Assembly: GCF_002902965.1 (NCBI RefSeq)
Contig: NZ_CP026106.1
Coordinates: forward strand, 2,542,001-2,606,000
From: Paraburkholderia hospita
GTDB taxonomy: Bacteria > Pseudomonadota > Gammaproteobacteria > Burkholderiales > Burkholderiaceae
Reading direction: 5' to 3'
Length of the DNA stretch: 64,000 nucleotides
Shown here: positions 8,990-16,990 of the stretch, piece after piece
Numbering within the stretch: the first letter of the stretch is position 1
Layout of the letters: every line of letters begins with the position of its first letter
Program-made: the position numbers and the translations under genes
Notes under the pieces: model-generated
Seen by the model: the letters and a program-made list of their open reading frames with translations, nothing else
Told to the model about the DNA's origin: nothing
Database searches by the model: none

Positions 8990-9727
8990 ATGCATGCAGA
9001 CAACGCCGCACTTGCAGCGGAATACCAGCAGTACCTTGGCGAAGCCGAGAGATGGTTCCGTCACGCGAAGGAAGCGACACACGCCGGGGTTGACACAAAG
9101 AGCGCCCGGGGAGTCGCAACGGGATACACCGGCGAGCCATATGGCCCACTGGCAGTGTTCAACGAATGGGCCGACCGGCAGTTCGCGAAGCAACTCGCGC
9201 CAGGCTATTTTGACGCCGCGAATCTGAGCGACCGTGCCGCGTTCGACGTTTGGCAGGCAGACATGGTGCGAGATATTCGCGCCCATTGGTCAAGGAAGCG
9301 CGCGTCCGAAACGCGCGGCAAGACCCATCAAGTCGAATTCCCACCCCTGCCGTTTCTGCAAGCTTCGCGGCTGGCCAACAGTTTCATCAAGGCGTTGCGC
9401 GTTAAATGCAATAAGCGGCCACACGTACTCGAGGCGATTTTTGCCAACGGACACGTGGTGCTGGACGCGCCGACGTTGGGCGTGCTTCGCGACCTGAACA
9501 CGAAACTTTCTGAGTACAACCTGCTGCAGAGCGAGGACGAAGTCCAGCAAAGCTATCGCTCGATTCAACAGCGCGCGCGAGACTTCTGTGCGGAGTATGG
9601 CGGCTCTCCATTGCTGTTCGATGTCTTCGCGCGTAACAAGCGGCCGGACCTTGAAGGCAAAGACCTGGACTCCCGGTCTCCTCAAGTTGGGCGGTCGCGA
9701 GGTCGGGCTCACGCCTTAATCTGTTGA
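8990..9727 (+). CDS. Hypothetical protein, 245 aa
   Basis: Not recognised. A soluble 245-residue protein without signal peptide or membrane helices. It is rich in Ala, Arg and aromatic residues, with helix-prone segments (DNAALAAEYQQYLGEAERW, then FIKALRVKCNKRPHVLEAIF). It contains a central ATGYTGEPYGPLAVFNEW segment. The start is the ATG at 8990, after which composition becomes protein-like; the open frame extends upstream into repeat copy A. No operon partner. A possible role is not suggested by the sequence. Confidence 0.6.
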   Translation: MHADNAALAAEYQQYLGEAERWFRHAKEATHAGVDTKSARGVATGYTGEPYGPLAVFNEWADRQFAKQLAPGYFDAANLSDRAAFDVWQADMVRDIRAHWSRKRASETRGKTHQVEFPPLPFLQASRLANSFIKALRVKCNKRPHVLEAIFANGHVVLDAPTLGVLRDLNTKLSEYNLLQSEDEVQQSYRSIQQRARDFCAEYGGSPLLFDVFARNKRPDLEGKDLDSRSPQVGRSRGRAHALIC

Positions 9728-9923
9728 AGCATCGCCTTTGCTTCGGCGAGCGTCCTATTCTGTGGCTTGTCGTTCGTGGCTCCGTTTAACAGCCTCTGGA
9801 ACACTCGCCACTTCACCCCGATGAAATACCTGATGCCGTGCTGCGGGTGCTGGGCCCTAACTGATTTGATACCTGGCCATACCCGCTCGGACAGAAAAAG
9901 CAGCCGCAACCGGATGGCACGCA

Positions 9924-10352
9924 ATGAACCAGCAAAATAGAGCTGTAAAGAGTAGCCGGGGTACACACGAGCCTGTTACGCAGGCAATGCTTTTGCGGTG
10001 CTACGCCGCGCTGGATGCCATTCGCCGGGGGTACGGTTCGCGCGAACTGGTTGCCACGCTTGGTCGATATCTCCTGATCGCTGGGGAGCTTTGCCATCTC
10101 GGACACCAGTCAGACGCAATCGGGCGCATAGCAGCGGCACGGGCGGCGGTGGTAAGGATGGATGCCACTGAACAGCAGGACCGCGTATGGCGTATAGACG
10201 ATGCCGACTACTCGCGGCTTTGCGTCGCATTCGCAATTCTGGACGACCAACTATCCGTAGCGTCACTGGACGATATCGCGAAGGCAGAGACAAGCATTGC
10301 TGAAGGCTTGCTCGGAGCCGAACGCGAACCGGTCGTCGTAGAGCCGATTTGA
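9924..10352 (+). CDS. Hypothetical protein, 142 aa
   Basis: Not recognised. An alpha-helical 142-residue protein with a basic N terminus and an acidic C-terminal third. Repeated small-residue helices (MLLRCYAALDAIRRGYG, AAARAAVVRMD) recall small regulatory or structural proteins, but there is no diagnostic motif. The preceding 200 bp contain no convincing gene. It ends 184 bp before repeat copy B. Confidence 0.6.
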   Translation: MNQQNRAVKSSRGTHEPVTQAMLLRCYAALDAIRRGYGSRELVATLGRYLLIAGELCHLGHQSDAIGRIAAARAAVVRMDATEQQDRVWRIDDADYSRLCVAFAILDDQLSVASLDDIAKAETSIAEGLLGAEREPVVVEPI

Positions 10353-10535
10353 CGTCCAGACAGGAAACAGACTTTGCAGCTCCTGTCACCTCCCCTGAAG
10401 GCACTGACCACGCCCTTCACCCTTGTCTGACAAGACTGCGCCCGCCATTTGCCGATGAATTCCTCATGGTCTTCCTGTGCCAACAGATTGCCTCCTTGCG
10501 CGTAGCACCACACGCCTGACTTGCGCTCAACTCAA

Positions 10536-10875
10536 GCGAGACAAAGGCAACTACGGTGTTCGTGCGGTGTTGGCAAGACGTTCTTTACAACCTTTTAACT
10601 TGCCGCTGGGATTGACGCCCGACTAGAATCCCATGAACGTCAAAAAAGGACTGATGCCTTGGACAATCGATGTTGTCGATTCTCGGACAGTACCGCTGTC
10701 TGACCCGCAGGACGTCGCGCACTTTTCTCTCAGCCGCCGTCTTGCCAGCAGGCAGACGGTGCGCGCCGTAGTTACTTTCTCTGTGCACATGCAATAACGC
10801 CATACGGATGCCGCATTTGCGCGCGTTCGCGTGGCGCCACGTCGCGAGCGTCAAGTCTCGACTGCGCTCATTCGC
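10536..10875. repeat. Imperfect direct repeat, copy B (~340 bp)
   Basis: Second copy of the element at 8584-8926. The block order, spacing and the GTCTTGCCAGCAGGCAGAC hairpin are conserved, while unconserved stretches differ by substitutions and small indels. It is intergenic and lies upstream of the 56-aa gene at 11085, as copy A lies upstream of the gene at 8990. The two downstream genes are not similar. Confidence 0.75.
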
Positions 10876-11084
10876 GCCATCTGGATTCACTGCCGCGACC
10901 GCGTGCATGAGCACATGCGCACGATAAGGCTTCGCCGTGCCGGACAGTGACACTTATCGCGTATGCCGTCTCAGTTTTATCTTTTTAGTGAAGCGAGTCG
11001 ACGCTCCTCGTCGCGCGCATAGTGTGCCCGACTTCTGCGTCTGCTGGCTTTCCACGAACCGCATTAAGCTCGTCTTGGAGAAAT

Positions 11085-11255
11085 ATGATGAACTTCGGCC
11101 TCCTCGTTTCACAACTTCCCCACGTCCAGGAATCGCGCGTCCACTACGACACCATGCTCGCAATACACGCCAGCAGACCGCATAAGTTTGTTGCGTTCTG
11201 GCAGCGTCTTAAAGCTCTCTTCTCGCAGCTTTCAGCGCTCTTCCGGCATCCATGA
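11085..11255 (+). CDS. Small hypothetical protein, 56 aa
   Basis: A 56-residue basic protein starting at a double ATG behind CTTGGAGAAAT, a good ribosome site. It is moderately hydrophobic at both ends (NFGLLVSQL, WQRLKALFSQLSALF), and the C-terminal part looks like an amphipathic helix. No family recognised. The frame is open a little upstream, but only the chosen start has a ribosome site. Confidence 0.45.
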   Translation: MMNFGLLVSQLPHVQESRVHYDTMLAIHASRPHKFVAFWQRLKALFSQLSALFRHP

Positions 11256-11398
11256 GAAACCCACACGCGAGTCAGCATAGTCGGGGACTGCAACTTTCAA
11301 ATACGTGTTGACGCCCGGACGTCGTCGCGACGATGACATGCTTGCAGTCAACTGAAATGCAACGAGCGAAGCGTTTCCGACAAAACAGAAGGCTCGCC

Positions 11399-11635
11399 AT
11401 GAAGGCTATTGAACACGACTGCACTTCCGGAGAACCGCTGCGCCTGAGTGCGCATGAAATTGCTACGCTGCTGCTGCTACTTCATGCACCCGTCGATTTG
11501 ATTGCAGCGACACCAGACGTGATTTCGCTTCGGGAAAGCGAGTTGGTTCATCTGGTCGAGTCGAAGCAAGGCCAAACTATGTTCGCGATTACGGACAAAG
11601 GAAACGCCGTGCTGCGGATACTGGGCGCGCGATGA
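11399..11635 (+). CDS. Small hypothetical protein, 78 aa
   Basis: The 78-residue protein starts at the ATG after AGAAGGCTCGCC; the open frame upstream is not protein-like. A helical LSAHEIATLLLLLHAP segment, then VISLRESELVHLVE and a C-terminal FAITDKGNAVLRILG, resemble a small winged-helix fold with the TDKG turn seen in MarR-like proteins. The fold assignment is weak and no function is known. No neighbour suggests a role. Confidence 0.55.
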   Translation: MKAIEHDCTSGEPLRLSAHEIATLLLLLHAPVDLIAATPDVISLRESELVHLVESKQGQTMFAITDKGNAVLRILGAR

Positions 11636-11792
11636 GCAACGGCGCGGGCGCAAGCCCGACGCTTCCTTATCAAGTCTTGAGATGATGCCGCGGCAACCGG
11701 GCCGTACAGTAATCGGTTCAATATCGAATATGACCAACAGAAAAATCGTTCAACTACTCCACGTACAGAGCGATAACCGTGTTTTTGTGGAT

Positions 11793-12170
11793 ATGGCTGA
11801 CGACGAGGACAATCCGTGCTTGTCATGTGGTGCGTGTTGCCAGCACTTTCGGGTGTCGATGTATATGGGTGAGATGGCGAGTTCACCGGGCGGCACGGTA
11901 CCGGATGAACTCGTGCGTGCTGTCAATCCAGTCATCGTTTGCATGAAGGGAACGGAGACTGGCAATGGACGCTGCATCGCTCTGCGAGGGGTAGTCGGCA
12001 AGCCTGGCATCAAGTGCGGGATATACCATCTGCGGCCTACGCCATGCCGCGAATATCGCGTGTGGCTCGAGGATGGAACACCCAACCCCGATTGTCAGCG
12101 ACTGCGAAAGGATAACGGACTAATGCCCCTGAAACACCGGTCTGCTGTTCCCGGCGTCACGGAATGGTGA
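11793..12170 (+). CDS. YkgJ-family cysteine cluster protein
   Basis: A 125-residue protein with the family's N-terminal CLSCGACC motif (residues 10-17 from the chosen ATG) and later cysteines in the IKCGIY and PTPCREY segments and in NPDCQ. These form a likely zinc or iron-sulphur site of the CxxCxxCC type. Function is unknown for the family. The frame is open back to 11682 and further in-frame ATGs exist at 11682 and 11730, but typical members start a few residues before the first CxxC, so I prefer 11793. No clear ribosome site decides the start. Confidence 0.8.
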   Translation: MADDEDNPCLSCGACCQHFRVSMYMGEMASSPGGTVPDELVRAVNPVIVCMKGTETGNGRCIALRGVVGKPGIKCGIYHLRPTPCREYRVWLEDGTPNPDCQRLRKDNGLMPLKHRSAVPGVTEW

Positions 12171-12363
12171 GTGGCGGGACATGGCGTGCTGTTTCTCTAC
12201 GAAACTTAACGGACAATTCTAGCCCGCCTGCCGGGCAGCGCCGTGTGTGTTGCAGTGTTCGCATTGCCGCGAGAGAAAGTACGATTTTCTCGTCCTTTCT
12301 CCCCACGCCTCGCGTGATGCGTCGTTCCGCGCTGGCGTGACCTTTCCAGACACAGGAAGACCT

Positions 12364-12516
12364 ATGCGTGTCCTGATAGTCCGCGCAACCGGACTGCTCG
12401 GCAAGGAGGTCGTCCGCCTGCTCTCGCCCGAACACCAGGTCATAGGCGCCCGCCGTACAGGCTCGGACTTGTCCGTTGACCTCGCTGACAAATCCGGCCA
12501 CAGTCAGACGGTTTGA
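12364..12516 (+). pseudogene. N-terminal fragment of an atypical SDR
   Basis: Fifty residues beginning MRVLIVRATGLLGKEVV and continuing QVIGARRTGSDLSVDLADK are the Rossmann opening of a ~200-aa short-chain dehydrogenase. The frame stops right after this first beta-alpha-beta unit. The first glycine of the usual GATGLLG motif is replaced by Arg. A good ribosome site (AGGAAGACCT) precedes it, so a short peptide might still be made. The 16 bp just after the truncation are repeated at 8497-8512. Confidence 0.65.
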
Positions 12517-12666
12517 ACAGGTTGGACCGCTCAGCCGGGCCAACTCCTTTTTCGTCGCCCTGTTGACCATTCCCGTTCGCGAACGATGCGCAATGCGCTC
12601 GCCGACCCGTCAACCGTGAGACCAGCTACTATCATTCATAGGGGCGCAATCAACGGAGATACTTCA

Positions 12667-13188
12667 ATGGATGACCGATTCGATAGACGAGAACTGCTGC
12701 TTCACCTCGGGGACATACTCGAAGCTTTGAGCTGTTTGACCAAGGCAGGTCGGCCGGATGCGCCGGTGGCTCAACTTGCGAAGGAGCAGGATTCGTTCCA
12801 GGAATTTGGGTACCTCCGGGCGCTCGCCCCGAAAATGACGGTGACCGAGTTCAGCGCACGCGTCGCGAGCGCGTTCTTCCTGTGGCCAAAGGAGCTGCTC
12901 GAGTCCGAACTCAACCGCAATGCGCTGGCGTCAACCGTTCAGCATGACCTCTTTGATGGCAACCCTGACGGCTGGAAGGAATACGTCGTCCACGTCCAGA
13001 AGAAGGTGACGTGGTTTGGGACCGGGCTTCCCGAGTTAAAAACGAGCGTCTCGGACGAATCCGCGCACGTTGCCACTGAAGAAGCGAGTCCGGTCGAAGC
13101 GTCGGTCAAGGCCGCGCCGTCTGTGGAGTGGGATACGCCCGACGAGAAGAAGGGTTGGCCTTGGCCGCAGCCGGGGTCGACGTCCTGA
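12667..13188 (+). CDS. Hypothetical protein, 173 aa
   Basis: Not recognised. The start ATG lies behind AACGGAGATACTTC; about 27 open codons upstream are not protein-like. Residues 1-120 look globular and mixed alpha/beta (ELLLHLGDILEALS, FGYLRALAPKMTVTEF, KEYVVHVQKKVTWFG). The last 40 residues are acidic, low-complexity and Pro/Trp-rich (GWPWPQPGSTS). Soluble, no signal peptide. It stands alone. Confidence 0.6.
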   Translation: MDDRFDRRELLLHLGDILEALSCLTKAGRPDAPVAQLAKEQDSFQEFGYLRALAPKMTVTEFSARVASAFFLWPKELLESELNRNALASTVQHDLFDGNPDGWKEYVVHVQKKVTWFGTGLPELKTSVSDESAHVATEEASPVEASVKAAPSVEWDTPDEKKGWPWPQPGSTS

Positions 13189-13645
13189 CACGCAATGGCT
13201 CACCGCATCTGACTCAGATTCCAGGTTCCCGAGCGCCCGAACTTCGCACCACCGACAGCACTGTCAACGAGAAAAGCCCTGACAATCAATTTTCGGAAGG
13301 CACTCTACCAACCCCGTCACGCTTCCACGGACGCCCTCCTCTCGGGTGATTTCCGCAGCAACACAGGTTGCCGAGCTGATGGCCTCGGCGGCGCTGACGA
13401 CTTCTGCCCGATCCCCGAACTCATCAGACGGGAAGAGCGTAATTTTGCGAGCATGCCGGAGCCGAGTCCGACCTTCACGCCCTCACGCAACATGAGCGTA
13501 AGTGCCTCTCGACACCTGCGGAGCGAGCTCCGTCAATATCGCGAGCGACTCGGCGGGAAAACCTGCCGCCGGTCCCTTGTTTCGCGAGATGGACAGGTGT
13601 CGCCAGCGTGGGGCGACGGTCTTCCTTTATCCTGCTTACTGCTGG
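13189..13645. other. Intergenic region without recognised gene
   Basis: About 457 bp between convergent genes. Short frames on both strands exist, but none has a ribosome site or recognisable homology. Some minus-strand stretches around 13350-13560 read as protein-like in shifting frames, so this may be the ruin of a gene I cannot identify. Confidence 0.4.
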
Positions 13646-14107
13646 CTATTCGCCGTCGCCTTCCAGTTTCCGAAGCACCTCCGTGATGACCTTGTGTGTC
13701 GTCTCGAGGTCCTTCACCTGAAGTCCTTCCGCAAGGTTATTGACCCATGGCACCTGCAGGTGCATCGCATCCCCGAGCGCCTGCATCCCCTTGTCCGTCA
13801 GTACGACAAGGGCCGCCCGTCGGTGGTGCGGATTGACTTCAAAAGAAACGAGGTCCTCCGCCGCCAGGTCGTTGACGATGCGCTGAACATTCTGGCGGTG
13901 CGCTCCGATATCGCGCGCAAGCCACGCGACCGGCTGCGGCCGCTCAGCTGCGGCGATAGTGCCAAGAATCTGCCAGCGGGCACTCGTCAAGCCGACCTCG
14001 GCGACAAGTCGGTCTCCCGCCGAGAGTAGCCGGTTGTTGAGCCGAAACAGGTCGAGAATCATATCGGACAAGGCTGTTCCGGCAGGCGTTCGCTTAGGTT
14101 TAGGCAT
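13646..14107 (-). CDS. MarR-family transcriptional regulator
   Basis: A 153-residue MarR-type winged-helix protein of normal length. The wHTH lies about residues 35-100 (LTSARWQILGTIA, WLARDIGAHRQNVQRIVNDLA) and the wing is NPHHRRAALVVLTDKG. Such proteins bind DNA as dimers and are released by small phenolic or oxidative ligands. The gene is divergent from the ABM-monooxygenase gene, and the shared 102-bp gap contains a very long perfect inverted repeat that is the likely operator. It therefore probably represses both genes. Confidence 0.92.
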   Translation of the reverse strand: MPKPKRTPAGTALSDMILDLFRLNNRLLSAGDRLVAEVGLTSARWQILGTIAAAERPQPVAWLARDIGAHRQNVQRIVNDLAAEDLVSFEVNPHHRRAALVVLTDKGMQALGDAMHLQVPWVNNLAEGLQVKDLETTHKVITEVLRKLEGDGE

Positions 14108-14112
14108 CTGTC

Positions 14113-14182
14113 ACCATATTCTGAATATGGTGTAACGATTTCACATTGACATCATAATGTCAATGTGAAATCGTTACACCAT
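14113..14182. promoter_or_regulatory. Nested operators between MarR and ABM genes
   Basis: A 26-bp perfect inverted repeat (14127-14152 and 14157-14182, arms beginning ATGGTGTAACG and separated by CATA) is partly overlapped by a smaller dyad at 14113-14131 (ACCATATTC, one base, GAATATGGT). The pair fills the gap next to the MarR start codon. Within each long arm, TGTAACGATTTCACATTGACA has the size of a MarR box. As RNA the long repeat would also form a very stable hairpin. Confidence 0.75.
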
Positions 14183-14209
14183 CACAACCATCGATTGAAG
14201 GAGTCCGCC

Positions 14210-14575
14210 ATGCTCATTCGCCCGCTTGACCCTGCCTTTCCAATAGAACGTCAGGTCGCAATCGATGCCTCTCCCGTGGTTTTGATGAACGTCTTTACGC
14301 TGGAAAAGGCCGACGAGTCGTCGTTCCTCAAAGTATGGCAAGACGACGCAGAATTCATGAAGCGTCAGCCGGGCTTCATCTCCACCCAACTGCACCGTGC
14401 GGTTGGCGAGAGTCCGACGTATCTTAATTACGCCGTCTGGGAATCCACCGCCCATTTCCGGGCTGCGTTCACGGACCCTGAGTTCAGGGCCAAAGTCTCG
14501 GCCTATCCGTCGTCGGCCGCTGCTACCCCGCATCTGTTCCAGAAAATTGCGGTGCCAGGCATCTGCGTCGCGTAA
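14210..14575 (+). CDS. Antibiotic-biosynthesis-monooxygenase-type protein (ABM family)
   Basis: A 121-residue single-domain protein. The ABM ferredoxin-like fold is indicated by VLMNVFTLEKADESSFLKVW (about residues 25-44), MKRQPGFISTQLHRA and YLNYAVWESTAHFRAAF, which are typical ABM blocks. Family members are cofactor-free oxygenases of quinone-type aromatics, or small binding proteins. The start follows GAAGGAG. Control by the divergent MarR regulator through the long inverted repeat is likely, suggesting a stress or quinone response. The exact reaction is unknown. Confidence 0.85.
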   Translation: MLIRPLDPAFPIERQVAIDASPVVLMNVFTLEKADESSFLKVWQDDAEFMKRQPGFISTQLHRAVGESPTYLNYAVWESTAHFRAAFTDPEFRAKVSAYPSSAAATPHLFQKIAVPGICVA

Positions 14576-14955
14576 TCGAACGAGAGGTTGCCGGAAGCGG
14601 CAAGGGGGCACGGAATACGACCGGCACGCCTGCGTGTATGTTTGCGACGGTCGGCCCCGGACGCCGCGTGTCAACGCGATAGCGCGACTGCCCCAGTTTG
14701 GCGAGCGCAGCACACACTGCCCCAGCACCCGTCAAGCCTGGCGCGGCGCGTCGTCCTGCTCGGTCGTGCTTAACGGCTGCGATCAATCGGGGCGCCATCT
14801 CTCCCAAAAGTAAGGGGCGTCGCAAACGGCATCGCCTTTCGACTGGTGACACTGCGGCCGACGAAGGATAGCCCCTGTTTACGCCCTCGGCAGAGTGTGC
14901 AAGTATCCCTTCCAGCACATAGTACGGATACTCTTGCTCTCTCGCGAGGTGCAGA
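14576..14955. other. Intergenic region without recognised gene
   Basis: About 380 bp. Several overlapping open frames exist because of high GC, but none has a ribosome site and protein-like composition together. No repeat or strong hairpin was noticed. It presumably carries the promoter of the 435-aa gene. Confidence 0.4.
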
Positions 14956-16263
14956 ATGGACTGGAGGTTCTGGAAGACCGTGAAGCGCCTCGAGGAGGCG
15001 CGCGACTGGCCCACCGATACGCATGAATCGATACGGCAGCTCCTGAGCATGTATCAGGGCGCCACAACACCGCCGTTCGCGAGCTGGGCCGCGCCCGGCA
15101 TTGCGTTCACACCCGACATCGAACCCACCGCCCGAAACGGTGTCAAGGGCTACCAGCTTGCCCTCTGGTTCTGGCTGTTTGCTGAGAAGCACGGCACTAT
15201 CGCGGCGAGGATGGCACGCGAAACTTTCTGCCTGCTTGCCGACGCGGCGCAGCCGTCGTCGGGACACACCATTGATTCCCTCCTCGACCTGGAAAACCGC
15301 CTGGCGCATTCTGTCGAGGCAATTTCCGCTGAACAGCGCACCTTCAGACAGGAAGGCCTGTCCGTGGAACTGCCGATGGAATTCTTTCTGGCCACAGGCA
15401 CCCTCAGGCTCACGCCCGATTCACCCTATACGGGCAATGCGAGCGTCCCCTTGAACGGAAATGACTACAAGCTGGCAGACTGCTTTCGCCATGCAACAGA
15501 GGAAGCGCTGGCTGTTTTCCGGCCGATGATTCAGGCGGTCGACTTTGACGCGAAATTGCTGCCCAACTGGAAATGGAGCGACCGGCCGGGCGCGGTAGAG
15601 CGACATCTACAGCGGCGCCACAGCAATCCACTCTTCCCCCTGCACCGTCAATTGGTGACGGCCCACGACGTCCATGAAGCGCGTCTTGCCGATAACCAGG
15701 CCCTTCAGGACATCCGCAACGAGTTCAATGAGGTTCGCCAGACATTCTCCCAAACGCAGGAGTTGCCGTTGAACTGGCAGCCATTCCTTGAAGGTTATCG
15801 GGACTACGTGGACAGGCTCGATGAGCGTCGCCTTGTAGCGGGTGGGCAGAACTCGCCGCTTGGTGAAGCAATAGCGGCGCTGCGGGCCGACATCCTGGCG
15901 GCGTGGCGCTCTGAGATCCAGAAGAACCGGCATAGCCTCGCCACGCTCGAGCAGGACGAAGCGCGAAAGGCCGAACGGCGTGTGCTTCTGTACGGATGCG
16001 ACTGGACCGCTCAGCTGTTGAGCCACGGCTCCCTGATACCGCCGGAGGAAGTTGTTCCCGCCCTGCTAAGCGAATCTCCTCCTGAACTTGAGAAAGCGGT
16101 GACCGGCCTGCAGGCAGAGCCGCGCCTGCATGAGACGCTCGCACACTGCAAGGCAGCTGCACATCGGCTCGTGAGCGACCTTCGAGCGGCAGGTCACAAC
16201 TTTCCCGATATGAGCGACAAACTCCGCATCCTGGACGGACCCGCGGAGCAGGTGCCGGTTTGA
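14956..16263 (+). CDS. Large hypothetical protein, 435 aa
   Basis: Not recognised, but coding character is strong over 1.3 kb. A soluble, mostly helical protein. Residues 1-100 are rich in Trp and Phe (MDWRFWKTVKRLEEARDW, LALWFWLFAEKHGTIAARM). The middle has beta-like VELPMEFFLATGTLRLTP. Residues about 240-330 are a long charged helical region (ADNQALQDIRNEFNEVRQTF, ALRADILAAWRSEIQ). There is no signal peptide or membrane helix. A strong hairpin at 16298 follows. It is an isolated gene with no known partner. Confidence 0.7.
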   Translation: MDWRFWKTVKRLEEARDWPTDTHESIRQLLSMYQGATTPPFASWAAPGIAFTPDIEPTARNGVKGYQLALWFWLFAEKHGTIAARMARETFCLLADAAQPSSGHTIDSLLDLENRLAHSVEAISAEQRTFRQEGLSVELPMEFFLATGTLRLTPDSPYTGNASVPLNGNDYKLADCFRHATEEALAVFRPMIQAVDFDAKLLPNWKWSDRPGAVERHLQRRHSNPLFPLHRQLVTAHDVHEARLADNQALQDIRNEFNEVRQTFSQTQELPLNWQPFLEGYRDYVDRLDERRLVAGGQNSPLGEAIAALRADILAAWRSEIQKNRHSLATLEQDEARKAERRVLLYGCDWTAQLLSHGSLIPPEEVVPALLSESPPELEKAVTGLQAEPRLHETLAHCKAAAHRLVSDLRAAGHNFPDMSDKLRILDGPAEQVPV

Positions 16264-16297
16264 CGTTTCTCATCGCATACGTTATCCGACTGGTTCC

Positions 16298-16324
16298 CTT
16301 GCGTGACTCAAACAGTCACGCAAG
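16298..16324. terminator. Strong hairpin between convergent genes
   Basis: CTTGCGTGACT, five bases (CAAAC) and the exact reverse complement form an 11-bp perfect stem just after the 435-aa gene and before the end of the decayed GntR gene. No U-tract follows on either side, so it may terminate both transcripts in a rho-independent-like or assisted manner. Confidence 0.55.
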
Positions 16325-16329
16325 ACACC

Positions 16330-16827
16330 TCACTCGGGTTGCAGAAGCGCCATCGATTCCGTCATGTTCTGTCGCATGTAATCGAGGAATCGCTTCTGGA
16401 ACAGCATCGTATGCTCGTGCGCGAGTTTTTCAGCGGCATCAGCATGCTTGCGCGCAATCGCATCAATCATGTCTGCATGGTCACGCCCCAGCTTCGTTGC
16501 CGTTGGCGACGATACCGTGAAATCAAAGTGAAGGTGCAGGAGCGGCTGCCCTTCACCAGGCAGCCGCTCGTAGTACCCAACGAAGTAGGGATTGTTAGCT
16601 GCATGCGCGATGGCCATATGCAGCGCCTTGTTCGTTTCGGACATGGCGTTGAAGTCGCCACTGTCAACCGCCTGCATATAAACGTCATCCGCCTTCTGAA
16701 TACGCAGGAGAGGTCCGCTTCCGTCCGGTGCAACGCTGCAAGGCGCGTCACTGCACGCGGGATGAGGTCCAGCTCCGACACATACTTCGGGAATTCGTAG
16801 CCACGACGGGAGCCTCCGGACTCTCAC
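16330..16827 (-). pseudogene. GntR/FadR-family regulator relic (FCD domain only, frameshifted)
   Basis: The minus strand encodes most of an FCD ligand-binding domain (MQAVDSGDFNAMSETNKALH, then HAANNPYFVGYYERLPGEG), with the helix pattern of FadR-type regulators. Upstream residues of the same domain (EFPKYVSELDLIPRAVTRLAALHRTEADL) continue only in a different frame, so there is a one-base shift near 16706-16712. The N-terminal DNA-binding domain is absent. It was probably the regulator of the adjacent D-amino acid dehydrogenase gene; as it stands it cannot bind DNA. Confidence 0.75.
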
Positions 16828-16990
16828 TCGACACGCCGCGGAGGCAAACCAGGCGATTCAGCCAAAAATTTCCGATTAAACAATATAAAAACCCATCAGG
16901 TTGCGGCTAGCATCCGGTCATCAACTGGCATGTTCTGCATCTGTAGTTTTAACTAACTGTTTATGGCCTTTTGGCTGTGGAGTCTGTCGA

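Noticed and set aside
9709..9966. 85-codon minus-strand frame between two unknown genes
   Set aside because: No ribosome site and no homology; overlaps the ends of both plus-strand genes. A faint likeness of 9820-9850 to the end of the gene at 11399 was too short to support a claim.
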